Positions 15,513 through 21,511 of a stretch of DNA of 21,511 nt are shown piece after piece. The stretch is from Paracoccaceae bacterium (GTDB lineage: Bacteria > Pseudomonadota > Alphaproteobacteria > Rhodobacterales > Rhodobacteraceae), in NCBI GenBank assembly GCA_024304875.1, contig JAMWZF010000013.1, positions 1 through 21,511 on the forward strand, given 5' to 3'. The notes under the pieces are model-generated. The model saw only the letters and a list, made by a program, of their open reading frames with translations, did not search any database and was not told where the DNA came from. The number at the start of each line of letters is the position of its first letter. Positions within the stretch are counted from its first letter, which is position 1. The translations under genes and the position numbers were made by a program.

Positions 15513-16784
15513 ATGCCCGAAGACCGTCTGAACCTTGCCGACCTGAAGGCGCACAGCCCCAAGGATCTTCTGGCGATGGCCGAGGACCTCGAGATCGAGA
15601 ACGCCACGACCATGCGCAAGGGCGAGATGATGTTCTCGATCCTGAAGGAGCGGGCTGAGGAAGACTGGGTCATCGGCGGGGACGGGGTCCTGGAAGTTCT
15701 CCAGGACGGCTTCGGGTTTCTGCGGTCGCCCGAGGCGAACTACCTGCCGGGGCCGGACGATATCTACGTCAGCCCCGAGATGATCCGCCAGTTCTCGCTG
15801 CGGACCGGGGACACCATCGAAGGCGTGATCAAGGAACCGAACGACGCCGAGCGGTACTTTGCGCTGACCAGCGTGGAGAAGATCAATTTCGAGGACCCGG
15901 AGCGGGCGCGGCACAAGGTTGCCTTCGACAACCTGACGCCGCTTTATCCCGACGAGCGGCTGAAGATGGAGATCGAGGATCCGACGATCAAGGATCGCTC
16001 TGCCAGGATCATCGACCTTGTTTCGCCAATCGGGAAGGGCCAGCGGGCGCTGATCGTCGCGCCGCCGCGGACAGGCAAGACGGTGCTGCTGCAGAACATC
16101 GCCAAGTCGATCGAGGTGAACCACCCCGAGTGCTACCTGATCGTGTTGCTGATCGACGAGCGGCCCGAGGAAGTGACGGACATGCAGCGGTCGGTGAAGG
16201 GGGAGGTCGTGTCTTCGACCTTCGACGAACCGGCCACCCGGCACGTGGCGGTATCCGAAATGGTCATCGAGAAGGCCAAGCGCCTGGTCGAGCACAAGCG
16301 GGACGTGGTGATCCTGCTGGATTCGATCACGCGCCTCGGCCGCGCCTTCAACACGACGGTGCCATCCTCGGGCAAGGTCCTGACCGGTGGTGTCGACGCC
16401 AATGCGCTGCAACGGCCCAAGCGGTTTTTCGGCGCGGCCCGGAATATCGAGGAGGGCGGCTCGCTGACCATCATCGCGACCGCGCTGATCGACACCGGCA
16501 GCCGGATGGACGAGGTGATCTTCGAGGAGTTCAAGGGCACCGGCAACTCCGAGATCGTTCTGGACAGGAAGGTTGCGGACAAGCGCGTCTTCCCTGCGAT
16601 GGACATCCTCAAGTCCGGCACCCGGAAGGAAGAACTGCTGGTGGACAAGAACGACCTCAGCAAGACCTATGTGCTGCGCCGCATCCTGAACCCGATGGGC
16701 ACGACCGACGCTATCGAGTTCCTGATCTCGAAGCTGAAGCAGACCAAGACAAATTCGGAATTCTTCGATTCGATGAACACCTGA
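15513..16784 (+). CDS. rho: Transcription termination factor Rho
   Basis: Rho is the hexameric RNA-dependent ATPase that ends transcription of untranslated RNA. The 423-residue protein has the N-terminal Rho domain (LADLKAHSPKDLLAMAE), a cold-shock-type RNA-binding domain with DGFGFLR (65-71) and a NYLPGPDDIYVSP stretch, Walker A APPRTGKT (183-190), Walker B VVILLD (265-270), the Q-loop SSGKVLTGG and the R-loop FKGTGN. Length is close to E. coli Rho (419). The ATG at 15513 has GGAG (15502-15505) 7 nt upstream; a longer frame starting at a GTG at 15450 is rejected because the extra residues are not Rho-like. It is the first gene right of the candidate origin, 13 bp before mnmE. Confidence 0.98.
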   Translation: MPEDRLNLADLKAHSPKDLLAMAEDLEIENATTMRKGEMMFSILKERAEEDWVIGGDGVLEVLQDGFGFLRSPEANYLPGPDDIYVSPEMIRQFSLRTGDTIEGVIKEPNDAERYFALTSVEKINFEDPERARHKVAFDNLTPLYPDERLKMEIEDPTIKDRSARIIDLVSPIGKGQRALIVAPPRTGKTVLLQNIAKSIEVNHPECYLIVLLIDERPEEVTDMQRSVKGEVVSSTFDEPATRHVAVSEMVIEKAKRLVEHKRDVVILLDSITRLGRAFNTTVPSSGKVLTGGVDANALQRPKRFFGAARNIEEGGSLTIIATALIDTGSRMDEVIFEEFKGTGNSEIVLDRKVADKRVFPAMDILKSGTRKEELLVDKNDLSKTYVLRRILNPMGTTDAIEFLISKLKQTKTNSEFFDSMNT

Positions 16785-16797
16785 GGCGGGCTGGGCC

Positions 16798-18078
16798 ATG
16801 ACGACGATCTTTGCCCCGGCGACCGCGCCCGGGCGGGCGGGGGTCGCGGTGGTCCGAATTTCGGGCCCCCTGGCGCTGGCGGCGGCGGAACGCCTGGCCG
16901 GACCGCTGCCGGAGAACGGCCGGACCGTCGCGCGGCTGATGGGCCGGGACGGACGTCATCTGGACACCGCCCTGATCCTGACGTTTCCCGAGGGCAAAAG
17001 CTTTACCGGGGACCAGACGGTGGAATTGCACCTGCACGGTGCCCCCGTCATTGTCCGTGCCGTCTGCGCCGAACTTGGTGCCATTGACGGCCTTCACCCG
17101 GCGGAAGCCGGGGCCTTCACGCGGCGCGCCTTTGAAAGTGGCCGGATGGATCTTGCCCAGATCGAGGGACTGGCCGATCTTCTGGAAGCGGAGACCGAGA
17201 GGCAACGGAGCCAGGCGCTGCGGGTCCTGTCCGGCGATCTGTCGAACACGGTCGAGGCCTGGCGCGCGGACCTGATCCGGGCTGCGGCCTTGATCGAGGC
17301 GACGATCGATTTCGCCGACGAGGAGGTCCCCGTCGATATTTCGCCCGAGGTCCGCAGTCTTCTGACGGGGCTGGCAGGGAAGCTCGAGACCGAACTGAGC
17401 GGGTTGGACGCGGCGGAGCGCCTTCGGGACGGGTTCGAGGTGGCGATCGTCGGGGCGCCCAATGCGGGAAAATCGACATTGCTGAACCGGCTGGCCGGGC
17501 GGGAGGCCGCGATCACGTCGGAGATCGCGGGGACGACGCGCGACGTCATCGAGGTTCAGATGGAGATCGCCGGATTGCCGGTCACACTCCTCGACACCGC
17601 CGGTCTGCGCGATACGGCCGATCCCGTCGAACGGTTGGGAGTGGAAAGAGCGCGCGCGCGAGCCGAGCGGGCAGATCTGCGGGTTTACCTCGTTGCCCCG
17701 GGGGAGGAACCGGAGAACGGCGGGCAGGAGGACGACATCGTCGTCACCGGCAAGGCAGACCTGTTCCCCGGGTCGGACGGGGTTTCCGGTGAGACCGGCG
17801 AGGGCGTAGGTCGATTGCTGGATCGGATAGGAGACGTCCTGTCACGACGAATCGCGAACAGCAGCCTGATGTCCCGAGAGCGGCACCGTGCCGCCGCCGC
17901 CACCGCCCTGGCACACGTGAACCGTGCGGTTGAGGGGATGGAGAGAGGCGGTATCCAAGGAGAATTGATCGCCGAGGATCTGCGTACAGCCATCCGAGCC
18001 CTTGAATCTCTTGTCGGGCGGATCGACGTGGACCATGTTCTGGGAGAGATCTTCTCCAGCTTTTGCATCGGAAAGTAG
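16798..18078 (+). CDS. mnmE: tRNA uridine-5-carboxymethylaminomethyl modification GTPase MnmE
   Basis: MnmE with MnmG forms the enzyme that adds (carboxymethyl)aminomethyl groups to U34 of several tRNAs. The 426-residue protein has the N-terminal tetrahydrofolate-binding domain (FAPATAPGRAGVAVVRISG at its start), a helical domain, and an inserted G domain with GAPNAGKST (G1), GTTRD (G2) and DTAGLRD (G3), ending in the invariant FCIGK whose Cys is functional. The G4 motif, normally NKxD, reads TGKAD at about 17742-17756, so the usual Asn is Gly; this is unusual for a GTP-specific enzyme. The product is about 28 residues shorter than E. coli MnmE. It is followed directly by mnmG, whose start codon abuts the mnmE stop. 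Confidence 0.97.
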   Translation: MTTIFAPATAPGRAGVAVVRISGPLALAAAERLAGPLPENGRTVARLMGRDGRHLDTALILTFPEGKSFTGDQTVELHLHGAPVIVRAVCAELGAIDGLHPAEAGAFTRRAFESGRMDLAQIEGLADLLEAETERQRSQALRVLSGDLSNTVEAWRADLIRAAALIEATIDFADEEVPVDISPEVRSLLTGLAGKLETELSGLDAAERLRDGFEVAIVGAPNAGKSTLLNRLAGREAAITSEIAGTTRDVIEVQMEIAGLPVTLLDTAGLRDTADPVERLGVERARARAERADLRVYLVAPGEEPENGGQEDDIVVTGKADLFPGSDGVSGETGEGVGRLLDRIGDVLSRRIANSSLMSRERHRAAAATALAHVNRAVEGMERGGIQGELIAEDLRTAIRALESLVGRIDVDHVLGEIFSSFCIGK

Positions 18079-19956
18079 GTGTTTCACATGAAACATGATC
18101 CCGTTGATGTTGTTGTCATCGGTGGCGGTCACGCCGGGACCGAGGCCGCGCACGCCGCGGCGCGGATGGGCGCCCGCGTTGCTCTCGTTACGCTGCGGTC
18201 CTCCGACATCGGGACCATGTCCTGCAATCCGGCAATCGGCGGACTGGGCAAGGGGCATCTTGTCCGGGAAATTGACGCCATGGACGGTGTCATGGGCAAG
18301 CTGGCCGACGCAGCGGGAATCCAGTTCCGTCTGCTCAATCGCCGAAAGGGCCCGGCTGTTCAGGGACCCAGGGCGCAATCCGATCGCAAGCTGTATCGCG
18401 CGGCTGCGCAGCAGGCGATTCGCGGACAAACCGGCATCACGGTGATCGAGGGCGAAGTGGCCGGCTTGAAGCTGGACCGGCATGCCTTGGCCGGCGTGGT
18501 GCTGGCAGACGATAGCGAAATTGATTGTCGGTCCGCGATCCTGACGACCGGAACCTTTTTGAACGGCATCATCCACATCGGGGACCAACGCACGTCGGGC
18601 GGGCGGGTCAACGCCAAGGCGTCGAAACTCCTGGCCAGCCAGATGATGGACCTTGGGCTTCCGCTGGGGCGGTTGAAGACCGGAACGCCACCCCGCCTCG
18701 ACGGCCGGACAATCGACTGGGACCGACTGGAACGGCAGCCCGGTGACGACGACCCGGTGATGTTCTCCTTTCTCAACCGGACTCCCCAAGCCCGGCAGGT
18801 ATCGTGCGGCATAACCCATACGAACGCCCGGACGCATGACGTCATTCGCCAAAATCTTTCGAGATCGGCGATGTACGGCGGCCATATCGATGGCGTGGGC
18901 CCGCGATACTGCCCGTCGATCGAGGACAAGATCGTCCGGTTCGCGGACAAGGACTCCCATCAGATTTTCCTGGAGCCGGAGGGCCTCGACGACACGACGG
19001 TGTATCCCAACGGGATTTCGACCTCTCTTCCTGCGGATGTGCAGGAGGAATACGTTCACTCCATCGCGGGGCTTGAGGGCGCCGAGATCATCCAGCCGGG
19101 CTACGCCATCGAATACGATTACGTCGACCCGCGTGCTCTTGGCCCCGATCTGTCCTTGCGGAGCATCAGCGGCTTGTATCTCGCTGGCCAGATCAACGGG
19201 ACCACGGGTTACGAGGAGGCGGCGGCACAAGGACTGCTCGCTGGCTTGAACGCGGCTCGCGCTGCGGTGGACCTCGCGCCGGTCACTTTTTCCCGGCGGG
19301 AGTCCTACATCGGCGTCCTGATCGACGACCTGGTGACGCGGGGCGTCTCCGAGCCGTATCGCATGTTCACCTCGCGCGCCGAGTTCCGCCTCGCGCTGCG
19401 GGCCGATAACGCGGACCAGCGTTTGACGCCTGTCGGGCGGGAGATCGGATGTGTGGGTGAGGAGCGTTGGACTGCTTATGCGGTGAAGGCGGAAAAACTC
19501 GCGGATGCCCGAGCCCGACTGGATGCCGTGAGCCTGACAGCCCGTGAACTGGCTGAGGCCGGCGCGCAAGTCAACGTCGACGGGCCGCGAAGAACCGGGT
19601 TCGAATCGCTCAGCTTGCCTGACGTCACCATTTCGATGGTCTCGTCGCTCAGGTCGGATCTGGACATCGCGGACCCCGACATCGTTGCCCAGATTGAACG
19701 CGACGCGATGTACGCAAACTATCTTGCACGGCAGGAGCGGGATATCGAGGCGATGAAGCGGGACGAATCGCTCGTGATTCCCCGAGATTTCGACTTCGGG
19801 AGCGTACCGGGCCTGTCGCGTGAGCTTCAGGACAAGCTGTCCCGGGGCCGGCCCCGCAATGTCGGCCAGGCCGGGCGCGTCGAAGGGATCACGCCGGCTG
19901 CGCTCATGCTTCTTGCAAGCAGGCTGAAGCAGTTGGATGCCGTTCGCAGCGCATGA
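18079..19956 (+). CDS. mnmG: tRNA uridine-5-carboxymethylaminomethyl modification enzyme MnmG (GidA)
   Basis: MnmG is the FAD- and NADH-dependent partner of MnmE in wobble-uridine modification. The 625-residue protein (E. coli 629) has the FAD dinucleotide motif VVVIGGGHAGTEAA (11-24), the MSCNPAIGGLGKGHLVREIDAMDG block, RRKGPAVQGPRAQ, GTFLNGIIHIG, the LKTGTPPRL loop and the C-terminal TPAAL-type helical region. The start is either the GTG at 18079, giving MFHMKH, or the ATG at 18088. I favour the GTG because rhodobacterial MnmG proteins, as I recall, commonly begin MFHVKH. These residues are encoded by a parS-like site. The stop overlaps the rsmG start (ATGA). Confidence 0.96.
   Translation: MFHMKHDPVDVVVIGGGHAGTEAAHAAARMGARVALVTLRSSDIGTMSCNPAIGGLGKGHLVREIDAMDGVMGKLADAAGIQFRLLNRRKGPAVQGPRAQSDRKLYRAAAQQAIRGQTGITVIEGEVAGLKLDRHALAGVVLADDSEIDCRSAILTTGTFLNGIIHIGDQRTSGGRVNAKASKLLASQMMDLGLPLGRLKTGTPPRLDGRTIDWDRLERQPGDDDPVMFSFLNRTPQARQVSCGITHTNARTHDVIRQNLSRSAMYGGHIDGVGPRYCPSIEDKIVRFADKDSHQIFLEPEGLDDTTVYPNGISTSLPADVQEEYVHSIAGLEGAEIIQPGYAIEYDYVDPRALGPDLSLRSISGLYLAGQINGTTGYEEAAAQGLLAGLNAARAAVDLAPVTFSRRESYIGVLIDDLVTRGVSEPYRMFTSRAEFRLALRADNADQRLTPVGREIGCVGEERWTAYAVKAEKLADARARLDAVSLTARELAEAGAQVNVDGPRRTGFESLSLPDVTISMVSSLRSDLDIADPDIVAQIERDAMYANYLARQERDIEAMKRDESLVIPRDFDFGSVPGLSRELQDKLSRGRPRNVGQAGRVEGITPAALMLLASRLKQLDAVRSA
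18080..18095. promoter_or_regulatory. parS: parS centromere-like site 1 (at the mnmG start)
   Basis: TGTTTCACATGAAACA matches the general bacterial parS consensus TGTTTCACGTGAAACA at 15 of 16 positions; the 7-bp arms are perfect inverted repeats, with CA instead of CG in the centre. It is a probable ParB binding and nucleation site, 2.5 kb upstream of parA. Confidence 0.85.
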
Positions 19957-20573
19957 CCGGTTTAGAAGCCATCGAAGATGTTTCATGTGAAACACGCGAG
20001 AAACTGCGCGCGTTCGAGGACTTGATCCTCAAGTGGACGGCAAGGATCAACCTGATAGCCAAGTCGACGCGGCCGGTTGTCAGGGAGCGGCACATCATAG
20101 ATTCCGTGCAATTCTGGCCGCTAGCACCCGACACGGACCACTGGGTCGATCTTGGCTCGGGGGGCGGTCTTCCAGGGTTGGTGGTGGCCATCATGGCAAG
20201 GGGGGAGGGCCGGACCTGCCGGTTCACCCTGATCGAGTCCGACCAGCGCAAGGCAACCTTCCTTCGAACTGCGGCGCGGGAACTCGACTTGCCACATGTG
20301 ACCGTCTTGAACCACCGCATCGAGGATGCCCTCCCTCAGTTCGGTGGCGTGGTCAGTGCGAGGGCCCTTGCGCCCCTCTCCGCACTTCTGCCGATGGTCG
20401 CACGGCACCTTGCAGCCGACGGAACGGCCATCCTGGCGAAAGGAAAATCGGCAGCGGCGGAAATAGCCGATGCAAGGCAGAACTGGCGCTTTGAAATCGA
20501 AGCGTTTCCGAGTACCACCGACGAAAATGCCTCCCTGCTGCGGCTGAGAAGGATCGAGCGTGCCGAACCCTAA
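19953..20573 (+). CDS. rsmG: 16S rRNA (guanine(527)-N7)-methyltransferase RsmG (GidB)
   Basis: RsmG methylates G527 (E. coli numbering) of 16S rRNA using S-adenosylmethionine; its loss gives low-level streptomycin resistance in many bacteria. The 206-residue protein has LILKWTARINLIAKST (24-39), RHIIDSVQF (46-54), the SAM-binding VDLGSGGGLPGL (65-76), TLIESDQRKATFL and SARALAPLSALL. Residues VSCET (10-14) are encoded by the second parS-like site; with the consensus centre CG this would read VSRET, a segment I recall in related RsmG proteins. The ATG at 19953 overlaps the mnmG stop. The 3' end overlaps parA by 14 nt. Confidence 0.96.
   Translation: MTGLEAIEDVSCETREKLRAFEDLILKWTARINLIAKSTRPVVRERHIIDSVQFWPLAPDTDHWVDLGSGGGLPGLVVAIMARGEGRTCRFTLIESDQRKATFLRTAARELDLPHVTVLNHRIEDALPQFGGVVSARALAPLSALLPMVARHLAADGTAILAKGKSAAAEIADARQNWRFEIEAFPSTTDENASLLRLRRIERAEP
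19979..19994. promoter_or_regulatory. parS: parS centromere-like site 2 (inside rsmG)
   Basis: TGTTTCATGTGAAACA is the exact reverse complement of site 1 and matches the parS consensus at 15 of 16 positions. It lies 1.9 kb right of site 1 and about 570 bp before parA. Confidence 0.85.
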
Positions 20574-21369
20574 GCGACCCCGAATCATTGCGATCGCCAA
20601 CCAGAAGGGCGGGGTGGGCAAGACGACCACCGCGATCAACCTTGGTGCCGCCTTGGCCAAGTCCGATCGCTCCGTCCTGCTGGTTGACATCGACCCGCAA
20701 GGCAACGCCTCGACGGGTCTGGGCATTTCTCGGGCGGATAGGACCCTGACAACCTACGACATCGTCCTGGGGGACGCCTCCATCGGTGACGCCGTCGTTC
20801 GGACCTCCGTCCCGAACCTGTCGATCATTCCCGCGACCACCGACCTCAGCTCGGCCGACATCGAACTGATGGCGAATGAAAAGCGCAGTTTCCTGCTGCA
20901 CGACGCCCTTCGGCAGCCAGCAATGGAAGGGCTCGGCTTCGACTACGTCCTGATCGACTGCCCGCCATCGCTCAACCTTCTCACCATCAACGCGCTCGTG
21001 TCCGCGCATGCCATCGTCGTGCCGCTGCAGACCGAGTTCTTCGCGCTCGAGGGCCTGTCCCAGCTGATGCTGACCCTCCGCGATGTCCGCAGCAGCGCGA
21101 ACCCGGACCTACGGATCGACGGGATCGTCCTGACCATGTCCGACAATCGCAACAACTTGGCGAGACAGGTCGAGCAGGATGCCCGCAACACCTTGGGCGA
21201 CCTCGTTTTCGACACGGTCATCCCGCGGAACGTTCGGCTTAGCGAGGCGCCATCCTATGCCATGCCGGTTCTGGACTACGACCCCGCCTCGCGCGGATCC
21301 GAGGCCTACATCGATCTCGCGAGAGAGCTTTTGAGCCGGACCGAGGCAACCCGGAAGGAACCCGTCTGA
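20560..21369 (+). CDS. parA: Chromosome partitioning ATPase ParA
   Basis: ParA is the Walker-type ATPase that forms DNA-bound gradients and moves ParB-parS complexes to segregate newly replicated origins. The 269-residue protein has the deviant Walker A motif KGGVGKTT (16-23) with its signature lysine, LLVDIDPQGNAS (Walker A'), LIDCPPSL (Walker B) and PLQTEFFALEGLSQL, typical of the chromosomal ParA/Soj group. The start is a GTG at 20560, within the end of rsmG, with AAGGA (20548-20552) 7 nt upstream; no ATG precedes the P-loop. It is followed by parB with a 1-nt overlap (TGATG). Confidence 0.97.
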   Translation: MPNPKRPRIIAIANQKGGVGKTTTAINLGAALAKSDRSVLLVDIDPQGNASTGLGISRADRTLTTYDIVLGDASIGDAVVRTSVPNLSIIPATTDLSSADIELMANEKRSFLLHDALRQPAMEGLGFDYVLIDCPPSLNLLTINALVSAHAIVVPLQTEFFALEGLSQLMLTLRDVRSSANPDLRIDGIVLTMSDNRNNLARQVEQDARNTLGDLVFDTVIPRNVRLSEAPSYAMPVLDYDPASRGSEAYIDLARELLSRTEATRKEPV

Positions 21370-21511
21370 TGGCCGAAAAATCGAACCGTTCCCGCGGGCT
21401 GGGCCGCGGCCTCTCGGCCCTGATGGCCGATGTACAGCCCGCCGCCGCACCCGAGCAAGCCGCCGAACCGCGCCGCCCGGACCGCCAGGTTCCAATCGAG
21501 CGGCTGCATCC
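21369..21511 (+). CDS. parB: Chromosome partitioning protein ParB (3' end missing)
   Basis: Only the first 47 codons are in the window. They begin MAEKSNRSRGLGRGLSALMADV; the RGLGRGLSAL box is the N-terminal ParB segment thought to stimulate ParA ATPase, followed by an Ala/Pro-rich linker and RQVPIERLHP, the start of the ParB/Spo0J nucleotide-binding domain. The ATG at 21369 shares its A with the parA stop codon, so the genes are co-translated. ParB would bind the two parS-like sites upstream. The identity is clear despite truncation. Confidence 0.93.
   Translation, partial: MAEKSNRSRGLGRGLSALMADVQPAAAPEQAAEPRRPDRQVPIERLH

Noticed and set aside
17842..19995. Reverse-strand frame of about 717 codons opposite mnmG, starting MFHMKH
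   Set aside because: The MnmG-like start arises only because the parS site in rsmG is nearly palindromic. The rest has no recognisable family and lies antisense to a clear mnmG.

Overview
This window is high-GC alphaproteobacterial chromosome. The protein sequences look like the order Rhodobacterales (Roseobacter/Rhodobacter relatives); this assignment is by family resemblance recalled from memory, not by a search. It holds 20 protein genes, two of them cut by the window ends, and I see no rRNA, tRNA, CRISPR array or insertion sequence. Nearly everything is housekeeping: DNA repair, protein folding and turnover, envelope maintenance, precursor synthesis, tRNA/rRNA modification, transcription termination and chromosome segregation.

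Left part (1-8774): the 3' part of addA (recombination nuclease/helicase), trxA with a clear intrinsic terminator, then hslV. A leftward pair (metallophosphoesterase and lipid/diacylglycerol kinase, joined by an ATGA stop/start overlap) separates hslV from its partner hslU, which is followed by an intrinsic terminator. An MFS transporter follows; between the terminator and this gene is a perfect TTAA-N7-TTAAC box, the binding pattern of the alphaproteobacterial cell-cycle regulator CtrA.

Middle (8745-12952): a leftward envelope cluster tim44-like/mltA/smr, each joined by a 4-nt overlap; rightward fxsA and secB; then leftward dnaQ, the last gene of the operon maf-aroE-coaE-dnaQ, again joined by short overlaps.

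Origin region and right part (14977-21511): 536 bp without a gene separate the leftward maf operon from rightward rho. It contains a perfect DnaA box (TTATTCACA), two one-mismatch boxes, one weaker box, AT-rich blocks of about 28-33% GC in a GC-rich background, an IHF-like site and a promoter-like sequence for rho. Genes point outward on both sides. To its right lie rho, mnmE, mnmG, rsmG, parA and parB. Two near-consensus parS centromere sites (TGTTTCACATGAAACA and its exact reverse complement) lie inside coding sequence, one over the mnmG start codon and one in the 5' end of rsmG, directly before parAB. I read the intergenic region as the probable chromosomal origin (oriC), with its segregation system 3-6 kb away.

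Nothing here resembles a defence island or a new system. The interesting content is the compact origin/centromere arrangement, with regulatory DNA sites embedded in genes, plus a few family-level deviations.
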